From NCBI RefSeq assembly GCF_026262505.1, contig NC_067207.1:3604252-3668251 (forward strand): a DNA stretch of 64,000 bases, given 5' to 3'. This document shows, in pieces, positions 28,934-38,115 of this stretch. The DNA is from Trichomonas vaginalis G3. Lineage: Eukaryota; Parabasalia; Trichomonadida; Trichomonadidae. Under the pieces are notes generated by a model. That model had not been told where the DNA came from. It saw only the letters and a list, made by a program, of their open reading frames with translations, and searched no databases. Position 1 is the stretch's first letter. Every line of letters starts with the position of its first letter. Position numbers and translations under genes: made by a program.

Positions 28934-29856
28934 AAATCTTCTGAAAAATAATATCACATAAACTCATATTATTTTCTAATATATAACTATTTTATATAAA
29001 AATCAAATTCAATGATCTTAAAAGCGAATGATAAACCTCAAAATTTACGAATATAATGAGTGGGAATATAATGCTTATCTATCATAAAACCATATGAAAT
29101 ATTAATTTTTGCTTTACGCCTAATTTTTGACGACAATTAGCAAAAAATGTTAAATGTTAACACTCAGTCCATTTGAATATGAAAAATAAAATTGACTTTG
29201 ATTAAATGTTTTTATTTATCATGCAATTCTTCTTGCGACCAAAGATTTGAATAAAAGTTCAAAAAATAAGATAGCTTAAAAAATAATATACGGTAGTGTT
29301 TACTAATAGATGAATAGTATATAAATTCTATTAGAATGGATTTGATCCAAAAAAATATAAAACCAAAAATAATTGTTATAATTTAAATGAAGAAGTAATT
29401 TAAAACGATTTTATTTATGATCAAATTTTATATATTTTTTTGGATCAAATCCATTCTAATAGAATTTATATACTATTCATCTATTAGTAAACACTACCGT
29501 ATATTATTTTTTAAGCTATCTTATTTTTTGAACTTTTATTCAAATCTTTGGTCGCAAGAAGAATTGCATGATAAATAAAAACATTTAATCAAAGTCAATT
29601 TTATTTTTCATATTCAAATGGACTGAGTGTTAACATTTAACATTTTTTGCTAATTGTCGTCAAAAATTAGGCGTAAAGCAAAAATTGATATTTCATATGG
29701 TTTTATGATAGATAAGCATTATATTCCCACTCATTATATTCGTAAATTTTGAGGGTTATCCTTCGCTTTTAAGATCATTGAATTTGATTTTTATATAAAA
29801 TAGTTATATATTAGAAAATAATATGAGTTTATGTGATATTATTTTTCAGAAGATTT
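28934..29856. repeat. large near-perfect inverted repeat (two 426-bp arms, 71-bp spacer)
   Basis: Left arm 28934-29359 and right arm 29431-29856 are reverse complements with constant register. Paired positions always sum to 58790, so I saw no indel; only about three mismatches were noticed. The arms contain no convincing open frame and no visible target duplication. Transcription would give a 0.9-kb hairpin. Such structures arise as foldback elements, inverted duplications or assembly joins of opposite haplotypes. Confidence 0.9.
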
Positions 29857-30785
29857 TGTGTTCTTCTTCAAAATTTTATTTTTTTATTAAAAAGAATCTT
29901 TACAAAATATACATTAACTTTAATTAATATTTAAAAACGTGCTCTATCAAAAGTTCCAAAAATTCAATATTTTAGCTTTTCTGAGGTGTCACTTTTGATG
30001 AATTTCTGTTTACAACATTATAAGATTGTATCCTAAATTTGATATAAAAATTGATAACTCATGAAATTTCAATCGCTACGCATCTCTTTTCGTAACAATT
30101 ATGAGTTTTTTTGCATATAAACATAATCAGTTGAATATGTTATGAATGTTTCGATCCTTCAAAACCATATCGGAAAAGTTTTGTGGAATAAATTTATGAA
30201 AACATGCATTTGCATTGTTGTCCACGTTTGAAACATAAAGTCTCTATATAGATAGTTACACTAAATTTGAAATCATATGAATAACGAATTTTGATGCAGA
30301 TTCAATTTAAAAGATCTAATAATCATGTTAATAGCATGCCCAAGATATGAAGAATACTCATATTTTTAACATTTTATATTCGACCAACTTCAATTCCAAT
30401 ATCTTTTTGAAATTTATTTCATCAAAAGTCATATTAAAGCAAGAAGTGCTCGGATGATCAAAGACTTCCCAGTATTGATGTTCAACGACGCTTTTATATA
30501 AGCATTGATAAAATATTATGCAGAATACTAAGCTTAAACTCAATATAATTTCATTTCATTTTAAAAGTTTCGTTTTTATGGATTTGTTTCAAAACATAGC
30601 TTCTACAATTTGTGTTGCAGTATTAATCTTTTGTTGTTTAATCTCTAATTGCTTTTTCTCTTAGAATTATCCGTTCCATAAGGATAAGGATGAATCTGGC
30701 AAACCCAAATTTTAGCTAAAAGTGACAGGGGGAAAAAATGTTTAGTATTAAAAAAAAAGACCGATGAGAGCTTCGTTCGAAATAT
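29857..30785. other. non-coding region right of the inverted repeat
   Basis: About 930 bp, AT-rich, with no gene. It includes 29989-30012, the outer partner of the palindrome flank. A 61-codon minus frame at 30358-30543 has no recognisable homology. Confidence 0.4.
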
Positions 30786-30847
30786 AGAGGGAACTGAGAA
30801 TGCGCAACCATTCTCAGGGAATATTGGATGCTATTCCCGTTCCCTCT
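30786..30847. other. 62-nt element able to fold as a three-way junction
   Basis: The outer stem AGAGGGAA/TTCCCTCT (30786-30793 with 30840-30847) encloses two hairpins. These are CTGAGAATG-loop-CATTCTCAG (30794-30817) and GGAAT-loop-ATTCC (30818-30837). All stems are perfect and abut almost without unpaired bases. It could be a structured RNA or a cruciform end of a repeat; no known family was recognised. Confidence 0.45.
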
Positions 30848-30889
30848 GTATGGAAAATTGAGGTTTTCAAAGGGAGTTAAAATAATATC

Positions 30890-31246
30890 AAATTTATACT
30901 AATTTACTTCAAAATACAAAAGTATTTGACAGCTAAAATTAGTTACTTTAGCAAGCCTATCAATACCCTTTTACGATTATTGTTACTTTTTCGAAATAAA
31001 AGTAAAAACAAATTTATACTAATTTTACTTCAAAATACAAAAGTATTTGACAGCTAAAATTAGTTACTTTAGCAAGCCTATCAATACCCTTTTACGATTA
31101 TTGCTACTTTTTCGAAATAAAAGTAAAAACAAATTTATACTAATTTACTTCAAAATACAAAAGTATTTGACAGCTAAAATTAGTTACTTTAGCAAGCCTA
31201 TCAATACCCTTTTACGATTATTGCTACTTTTTCGAAATAAAATAAA
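30890..31246. repeat. tandem triplicate of an about 120-bp unit
   Basis: Three head-to-tail copies start near 30890, 31010 and 31131. Each begins AAATTTATACTAATTT and contains GCAAGCCTATCAATACCC. Copies differ at only a few positions, so the triplication is recent. The pseudo-frame through it is not a gene. Confidence 0.85.
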
Positions 31247-31343
31247 TTTATTATCAAAAACCTTTTTTTTCTTAGTAAAAATAAACGAAATTTTTTACCT
31301 TATGAACTTTTGATGGAAATATGCAAATTTAAAATAATAAAGA

Positions 31344-31480
31344 AAGCCGCGAGCGAAGCGATCGGCTTAGTTCGAAGATTTTGATTCAAATCTTTGCTGA
31401 TCTGTAATTCGCGGAAGCCGCGAGCGAATCGAGCGGCTTAGGTCTAAGATTTTGATTCAAATCTTTGCTTATATTCCTTA
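31344..31480. repeat. duplicated GC-rich hairpin module (about 65 bp, two copies)
   Basis: Two copies (about 31344-31408 and 31415-31479) each carry AAGCCGCGAGCGAA...CGGCTTAG, an inverted-repeat head (AAGCCG/CGGCTT), followed by AAGATTTTGATTCAAATC with its own ATTTTGATTCAAAT palindromic core. The GC content contrasts sharply with the surroundings. Confidence 0.75.
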
Positions 31481-31539
31481 AATTCTTTATGAAACTCGCA
31501 ACAGTTCCATAAAAAATTTTAAATTCTAAACTGTCGAAA

Positions 31540-31605
31540 TTACCGATCGGTAATCACACCCTTCACGGGTGTGTCACTTTTTACAGGCGTGTCACTTTTA
31601 GTTAA
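31540..31605. other. palindrome cluster upstream of the ankyrin-type gene
   Basis: TTACCGATCGGTAA (31540-31553) is a perfect 14-bp palindrome. It is followed by a CACACCC-TTCAC-GGGTGTG hairpin (31555-31573) and two copies of GTGTCACTTTT. These could be operator-like sites or repeat ends, about 150-200 bp before the start at 31753. Confidence 0.4.
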
Positions 31606-31752
31606 AATTACCCCTACTCAATTTTGCTCATTCAATAATAGTTGAGAAGAATTTTTTTACGATTAAATGTGCCGCATTACTATGTCCAATATCAGATTAC
31701 CATTTAATTTGATTTTTGAAATTACGACTTTAGTTTTATTTCAAAATTTTAA

Positions 31753-32754
31753 ATGCAAGTTGACTTCGAAACGCTAGCACAGCAGGTAGCAGATTGGTAT
31801 AATGATTCTTCTTTTATTGAAATGCGTACAAAAAAGCAGATGTGCAATATTTTAGACAAAGCTACTCTCAAAGCCGAAGAATTCAGTCATATTTTCAAAA
31901 ACATATATGATTATTTCTTAATAGATGATGTACTTGAAATTATGCAGCATGCCCGTGTTAATATTTCAAAAGATATCTCAGATGCAAACATAATTTTGCA
32001 TCGAATTGGTAAAGTACTTAACATTAGAGTTTTAAGTGATATCAGTAAGAAATTTACATCACTCGCTGACAAAAAAAGCCGCAGCAACGTAGACACAAGT
32101 TCAGAATCAATTAAGTCTCTAATTGCTGCGGGAAAAGACAACAATTTAGAGAATTTAAACAGAATATACAAAATTCTTTCTTTCGCAGCACAAGAAGGCT
32201 ATAATTCTACAATAGAATACGCTGTTAAAAACGATTATATTAATGTAAAAGCAGAAATATTTGATAAAAGTATGACAAACACTTATAAACTGACTGACTC
32301 AAACATATTAATCAAAGCTGCGTATGAAGGAGATTTGACTCTCGTTGAATCTCTTTATAAAAATAATGTTGATATGAAATATACAACAAGAGACGGCGAA
32401 AATATCCTTCATGCATTTAGTATCTCAAATAACATAGAAGGTGTCAAATTTGCATTAAACTTCTTTGATATTAACTCAGTAAATTCAGGAAATGAAACTG
32501 CTCTCTTTGTAGCACTTTTGTATTCAAGATACAATGTTGTAGATTATTTATTGAAGAGAGATGATGTTAATACTAACATCATCTCTACAACCGGATCTAA
32601 TTCAGATGCTGTTTTGTTCAGAATTAGAGAGAATAGTATGGTAATTGGACGGCTGCTTGAGAAAAAGTCAGATTTCTCTAAACGAGAAAAATTGAGATCA
32701 AAACATCTTATTGATGCTGTTCATGCGGCTTTGAAAGATAATGGCACAAATTAG
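31753..32754 (+). CDS. ankyrin-type protein with degenerate repeats
   Basis: The frame gives 333 residues from the ATG at 31753. The first about 110 residues (VADWYNDSSFIEMRTKKQMCNILDKATLK...) resemble the N-terminal helical region of the ankyrin protein at 17.8-18.8 kb. The C-terminal two-thirds contain irregular ankyrin-like units (LIKAAYEGDLTLVESLYKNNVDM, ENILHAFSISNNIEGVKFAL, ETALFVALLYSRYNVVDYLL). No membrane segment is visible. The function is unknown and protein binding is presumed. The frame is intact. A cluster of palindromes and repeats lies upstream. Confidence 0.75.
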   Translation: MQVDFETLAQQVADWYNDSSFIEMRTKKQMCNILDKATLKAEEFSHIFKNIYDYFLIDDVLEIMQHARVNISKDISDANIILHRIGKVLNIRVLSDISKKFTSLADKKSRSNVDTSSESIKSLIAAGKDNNLENLNRIYKILSFAAQEGYNSTIEYAVKNDYINVKAEIFDKSMTNTYKLTDSNILIKAAYEGDLTLVESLYKNNVDMKYTTRDGENILHAFSISNNIEGVKFALNFFDINSVNSGNETALFVALLYSRYNVVDYLLKRDDVNTNIISTTGSNSDAVLFRIRENSMVIGRLLEKKSDFSKREKLRSKHLIDAVHAALKDNGTN

Positions 32755-33066
32755 TCAATATGACTGCTCGGCAAACGTTGATATTTTTTTGTTTTGATGA
32801 TCTTATTTGATATAAATTTTTTATTGAATAAACATCACCCATTATTTATATTTATAAGTATTTATATCTCTTATGTTATTCGAAAAGATAAATTCTTCTT
32901 GAAAATTTATTACAATAAGCAAATCTTATTGATATGATATTAAGTCTGTATTTCATCCAAACAGTTAATGAACATATGCACATTTCCAAATTAAGTTTAA
33001 AAAAAAGTAGATTCGATATTCATGAAAAACTCTATTTACAAACACGAAAAACGTAAAAATACTATT
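32755..33066. other. intergenic spacer
   Basis: About 310 bp of AT-rich DNA between convergent genes; nothing recognised. Confidence 0.4.
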
Positions 33067-33558
33067 CTATCCGTCAGGGTATTCCTTTTTCATTTTCTGG
33101 TATCGATCTTTCACAAAATCTATTAATTCATTCAATGTGTCAGCATTTAGCATAGACATATTAATTTCGAGAACCTTTTCCATGCTCAGCAAATCTGGTT
33201 GATGTTTTTCAATAATGGCGCCGAGAGATTTAACATCATGAGGATTAGAGAGTTCAGAGACAGCTGACATAAAATTATCTATATCAGCTTCAGGTATTGC
33301 AAATTTTTCTTGTTCTGGCTCTTCATCTTCAGTGCCTTCCTAGATAGCATTTATATCTGAAGAAACAGTGAGATTGATTGATGATCGTACCATCGCATCT
33401 GATTTAAGAATATCGGGTGTTTTGTTAAGAAGGAATTGAATGTTATGGGATAGTTCGCCGAATAATCTTGTCCATTTGGTTGTACTCCAGCTAACGAAAT
33501 TCATCCATTCTTTATCAAATAACCTGAGCATTTCTTGTGCAAAGTCCGAACATTTTTA
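33067..33558 (-). pseudogene. BET-type (bromodomain-NET) host gene remnant
   Basis: Read on the minus strand, the first readable residues SDFAQEMLRLFDKEW match the last helix of a bromodomain. After an acidic linker (EGTEDEEPEQEK), an extraterminal NET domain follows: SVSELSNPHD-like start, AIIEKHQPDLL, VLEINMSMLNADTLNELIDFVKD. An in-frame TAG at 33340-33342 separates the two parts, and a stop lies just before SDFAQ, so most of the bromodomain is absent. BET proteins read acetylated histones. The left side of the Maverick starts within about 100 bp, so insertion or rearrangement there is a likely cause of the loss. The missing 5' part was not recognised at the other edge of the element. Confidence 0.6.
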
Positions 33559-33653
33559 AATCATAATAAATGATTAAACCACAACAACTTAAGGCGCAAA
33601 GCAACCAGGTCCTTCAGACCATTACATACGCCATATATGCATATAATTCATAG

Positions 33654-34622
33654 ACGGCAGAACAAACGCAAAGGTTGAAATATGGAGATTTGGAGATAGT
33701 ATTGAAAAATGAACATTTCGAATTCGTTTGCAAAGGTGGTGCAGTGATATCAAATATAAAAGAAATTTTATTTATGAATTCAAAAATTAAAGGTATAACG
33801 GATGATATAACATCAATTCCACCAGAAGAACAGAGATATTACGCATTAAATGCATTTCCTAAAGTTTTGAAGATTGGAAGATTTAATTTAAATGAGGAAT
33901 TCATAGAAGGTTTCCTAAACGACATAATGAAGAAGGTGGATAAGGAATATGTGGATAGTGAGTTAAATAAGAAGGCAAATTTGGTTTATGTTGATGAAAA
34001 AGATAATGAAATTAAAGAAAAGGTTGAATGGTATCATGAATGGACATTTGAGACTTTTAAAGTTAAAGCTGATACAGAATGGGTTTCGGGATGTTTAGAC
34101 CTTAAAGCAGATAAAACTTATGTTAACGATGAGTTAGAGAAGAAAGCTGACAAAACAGAGCTTCAGACATTAAAGACAGAAATACTTCAAACATTATATC
34201 CTGTTGGTTCTATTTATACGTCAATGAATTCAACAAATCCTTCAGAAGTTTTAGGTTTTGGTATGTGGAAGCAGATTGTGGATAAATTCTTATATTGTGC
34301 TAGATATTCAAAGCAAACAGGAGGTTCGAAGAAAATTAAAGAAGTAAACCTTCCACCGCACACTCATACAGGAACTACAAACACAACAGGTAATCATTCA
34401 CATTCAATAACAAAAAGAGGTTATATAAATCTTGCAGCGGGTTCGGATAGATGGGGAATGAATAGATATGATATCACAACTGACCCAGTAGATTCAAGCA
34501 CGGGTATTTTCTGTGGAACCGCAGGTAATCATTCACACACTTTCACAACAAATCCAACAGGCTCGGGTAAAGATTACATGCCACCATTTGTGACTGTATT
34601 CGCATGGTACCGCGTTCATTGA
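33654..34622 (+). pseudogene. Maverick tail-collar-like fibre gene
   Basis: The C-terminal half is strikingly like phage tail-collar/fibre tips: YPVGSIYTSMNSTNPSEVLGFGMWKQI, then LPPHTHTGTTNTTGNHSHS, a second NHSHT block, and a closing MPPFVTVFAWYRVH. The N-terminal half is helical with alternating Lys-rich coiled segments (VDSELNKKAN, VNDELEKKAD). Proteins of this kind occur in some giant viruses and trichomonad Mavericks and are thought to form virion fibres. The 5' end is uncertain and lies at the edge of the element, so the copy is treated as a fossil. Confidence 0.7.
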
Positions 34623-34961
34623 ATGTGCTTGAGCCCAGACTTTTGGGTCAAGGCTTACCGAATGAACTAAATATATTTTATGTCTGTAATTAATTAGGTA
34701 ATGAACTGCAGAAATAATGTTTACGTTAATGTTTACGTTAAGTGACTCAAAGAGTCCGGTGACAAAGTCTCATGGTTTCAGGTTATTCAATAATTATTTA
34801 TTTTTGAAGAACTGAAGGTGCTACCAGGTTAATTAACTTCTCTGAAAAAATGAGACAACATGACATTTTGACAACATTTACGAAAATATGATGCAGCCCA
34901 AAAATAAAGTTAGTTTTAAAATTATTTTTATTTATTTTTTATTTTGTATGTAAGAACAGAA
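34623..34961. other. Maverick spacer with repeat copy A and a T-rich leader
   Basis: The spacer contains a copy of the element's spacer repeat (34792-34875, one degenerate iteron) and a leader with ATAAAGTTAGTTTTAAAATT just before the KilA-N gene. The same leader occurs before the primase gene at 36050. Confidence 0.6.
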
Positions 34962-35627
34962 ATGTCAGTCGAAGCAAAAACATTCACTAACAAATCTAAT
35001 GGCGAAACATTCACAAAAGGCACTTATAACGGTATTGAAGTCTTACGTAGAGACAAGGATGGTTACATTAATGCAACAAAGATGGCAAGAGAAGCAGGAA
35101 AGTTAAACCATTTAAACAGATTTCTCAATAGTGCTAAAATGCAGGAAATTCTTGAGTTTTGGATGAACGAATACGGTGGAGCCAAAAGTGGCTCGACCTC
35201 AAAACAAGCATTTTATGAGCTTACAAAGGGTGTTATGAATGAATTCAAAGGTATTTACATACATCCTGACCTCGTTCATTTTGTTGCTGAATGGTGCTCT
35301 GTAAAGTATGCATTTTATGTCAAAGATATTATGGACTCCATAGACAAGAAAGTTCATGAGAAATTAGATGAAGAAGAACTCGAGGATACAGTAGAGAATG
35401 CTAAACCTTTGTTCGAACAAGAAGTTAGAAAAATGTGTGAAAAACAATTAGAACATGAACGTGAGTTATGTTATGGTTATAGAGATTCTCCATTCGAACT
35501 AGACCAATGGGAACAAGAAAATTTAAAGAGAGAATTTAGAGAATATGAACTCGCTAAGATAGCATTAGAAGCTGCAGAAAAGAAGTTAAAAGCTTGGGGT
35601 CGTTTTGTACAAAAATATTGTGAGTAA
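34962..35627 (+). CDS. KilA-N domain protein (Maverick)
   Basis: The frame gives 222 residues. The ATG at 34962 is preferred over an upstream TTG because the element's T-rich leader ends just before it. Residues about 15-115 are a classical KilA-N domain (YNGIEVLRRDKDGYINATKMA, LNRFLNSAKMQEILEF, GIYIHPDLVHFVAEWCS, VKYAFYVKDIMDSI). The KilA-N fold is a DNA-binding module common in large DNA viruses. The C-terminal about 90 residues are acidic and coiled. The frame looks whole. In this context it is probably a regulatory or replication-associated protein. Confidence 0.85.
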   Translation: MSVEAKTFTNKSNGETFTKGTYNGIEVLRRDKDGYINATKMAREAGKLNHLNRFLNSAKMQEILEFWMNEYGGAKSGSTSKQAFYELTKGVMNEFKGIYIHPDLVHFVAEWCSVKYAFYVKDIMDSIDKKVHEKLDEEELEDTVENAKPLFEQEVRKMCEKQLEHERELCYGYRDSPFELDQWEQENLKREFREYELAKIALEAAEKKLKAWGRFVQKYCE

Positions 35628-35714
35628 ATGAACCATTTATTTTTATTGAATTCACCAAAAATAATTTTTAGGGTAGATGGTTAGATCTAACCTCATTTCT
35701 AACCTCATTTCTAA

Positions 35715-35962
35715 CCTCATGACATTTTGACAACAGTTCAGGAGGAAGGCAGTTATGAATTATTTTTGAAGAACTGAAGGTGTCACCAGGTCACCAGGTT
35801 ATTTAACTTCTCTGAAAAAATGAGACAACATGACATTTTGACAACAACACAGGAGGAAGGCAGTTATGAATTATTTTTGAAGAACTGAAGGTGTCACCAG
35901 GTCACCAGGTTATTTAACTTCTCTGAAAAAATGAGACAACATGACATTTTGACAACACAGCA
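35715..35962. repeat. Maverick spacer repeat, tandem copies B and C (110-bp period)
   Basis: Two full 110-bp units, each starting AGGAGGAAGGCAGTTATGAA (35741 and 35851), follow a partial one. Each carries GAACTGAAGG, two 9-bp iterons GTCACCAGG, TTTAACTTCTCTGAAAAAAT and ATGACATTTTGACAAC. They lie directly upstream of the primase gene. Related copies are at 34792-34875 and, inverted, at 39697-39810 and 48074-48182. Confidence 0.85.
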
Positions 35963-36813
35963 GGAAATGATTTGTCATGACTTCATCGAATTCAGCAACA
36001 AAAATAAAGTTAGTTTTAAAATTATTTTTATTTTTTTATTCCTATATAAATGACAGCAACAAACAACAACAGTAACTTTATCATTTCTGATGAACAAGTT
36101 ATTGATTCATTAGCTGAGGAATTAGTTGTGGCAGAAACTAAAACCCTCAACGAAAGAATTGGTGAAAACAAGATTGATTTACATAACTACCTCAAACACG
36201 ATGGGAAGAGGAAGGAAAACTGGTATGGCTTTATTAGTAAATAAAATTTCAAATTTAACGATTATAGATGTTGATATCAATAAATCGTACAATGATGAAC
36301 TTAAAGAAACAGTTAGAAAAGACATTTTATCAAAACTTTCGGATAAAGATGTTATCGTTAAAACCGCTTCAGGAGGTCTTCACATTTATTGCAACACTAA
36401 TTTCTTCTATGCAGTTTCGAACAGAATGATTAAATGTTATTCCTGCAATGATTATGATATCGATATCATGACTTCTATTGATGATTCAAAGCGTTCATTA
36501 GTGGTTATGGCTGATTCAAGAGTTCGCAAGAATGCAACAGAACCAATCAATACATACTCATTCATTCGTGGAAGTTATGATTCAACATTAACTAGAACAG
36601 TGAATGATATATTAAATGATTTGAATATTAAGGTAAGAGTTGAACAAAAGAACGAAGAAATAAAGAATATCATGAATGAAAACAAAGATGTAAACATTGA
36701 CGATAAACTTGCCCAGAGCATAGTCGATGGCATCAGTGATTTTGAAGTACATAATGACGGTGGAAACATGAATTTAGAAAAAGAAGTTACATTATTCACA
36801 CTGTTTCAAGCTA

Positions 36814-38115
36814 TAGGGTGTCCAAAGGTGTGTTTAGCACAAACCTGAATACTGCGAATAGAAATAAACAAGTTACATATATATAAAGTTTATTTAAATA
36901 TAATCACCATTGGATTCAATCACACGTTCGCAGCGATCGATCCAGGCTTGAAAGACACGCTTTAAATCATCATGAGAAAATTGCTCAAATTGCTCTCTTA
37001 CAAAATTTTCAAGATCATCTGGACTCGCGAATTCGCGTCCTTCAGCTCTCTTTTTTAGCGTGCCGAATAAATAAAAGTCAGAGGGTGCAATATCAGGTGA
37101 ATAAATTGGGTTTGGAACAACTTTGACATTGTTTTCCACCAAGTAATTCATTACCTTATGACTTTTGTGAACTCTTGAATTATCAAAATGAATTGCAAAC
37201 TTTTGTTTTTGTTGTTTGGATTTCTCAAACTCATCAGAATTGATAATTTGAGTAAGAACATTGTCAATTAGATACTGAGCATTCATCGTATTAGGTTTTT
37301 GAAGAATATCAATTGCGATGATGCCATTCACGCCCCAAAAAACCGACAACATCATCATTGGTGTGTCAATTTTTTTCTTCGGGAATGTTTGCGGATCTTC
37401 ATCCTTCGGGATCCACATGATTTTGGCTTCTGTTGCATATTGAAACCAAGACTCATCCCCTGTTACTAAAAAGCGAAACTTCTTGGATTGATACGCACGC
37501 AATATAGAGAGGAGCTCTTTCGAAGATTGGACTCTAGATTTTTTTGAACTGAATTAAGGTTGTGCGGAACCCAACGTGTATACGCTAGTTTGTAGTTCAA
37601 ATAATTGTGCAGATAATAACTGACTGTTGTACGTGGTATCTTTGTCATCTCCTCTATCCTTCTGAGTGATGCTCTTGGGTCTTCATCTAGCGCTTGAAGA
37701 ATTGCTTTGATTTTTCTTTGATCCGGCGATTTTTTGTCAATTTTTATGATGGGCGCCTTTTTGTTCATGAAGTGATACATCCTAACATGATACGTTACAG
37801 TGGAATAGCTAGGAGCATCCATACTGAAGCATTTTACCAATGTCTCGTAGATTTTTTACAGTCTTTGCATTTTTTTGCAAGAGCGAGGATGTTTTCTTTA
37901 TGATTCATTAAAAAAATGAAAAAAATCCCGCCAAAATTTCCCGCGAAACCGCCTCTTGTCTCAAAATTCATTTTATATCCCGGCATGGCGCCAAAATACA
38001 ACTTACTCATCATATACATATATTCATATTTTTTATTATATATTTATAATCAGCATATATCTCCTTTAATAGTCTCATATAGAGCGCTGTGCTAAACGCA
38101 CCTTTGGACACCCTA
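36814..38115 (-). mobile_element. mariner transposon copy 1 (Tvmar1-like), 1,302 bp
   Basis: Terminal inverted repeats begin AGGGTGTCCAAAGG...GTTTAGCAC and are almost perfect mirror copies at both ends. The element is flanked by TA (36812-36813 and 38116-38117), the mariner target duplication. Size and ends fit Tvmar1 of T. vaginalis. It carries one transposase gene on the minus strand and is inserted within the Maverick helicase gene. Confidence 0.9.
36894..37908 (-). pseudogene. mariner transposase, copy 1
   Basis: The gene starts at the ATG at 37906-37908 (MNHKE...) and ends at 36894. The N-terminal part holds the paired-type helix-turn-helix region (ILQALDEDPRASLRRIEEMT, TTVSYYLHNYL). 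The C-terminal part holds the mariner catalytic triad in its usual motifs: GDESWF, AIHFDNSRVHKS and YSPDIAPSDFYLFG (DD34D). Reading is spread over three frames: a shift after about 22 codons (TRHW-stop versus CFSMDAPSY) and another near 37500, where NLRKSSSLYC leaves the frame of RAYQSKKFRF. The copy is thus not coding for a full enzyme. Confidence 0.85.

Noticed and set aside
31047-31313. 88-codon frame with a repeated peptide
   Set aside because: It begins at TTG and only reflects translation of the 120-bp tandem repeat.
30890-31600. CRISPR-like array
   Set aside because: The repeats are 120-bp head-to-tail units without unique spacers, in a eukaryotic context.
33540-33660. Left terminal inverted repeat of the Maverick
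   Set aside because: No matching reverse complement was found in 48.7-49.5 kb by eye.
34944-34961. TTG start for the KilA-N gene
   Set aside because: An ATG 18 bases downstream follows the conserved leader and begins directly before the domain.
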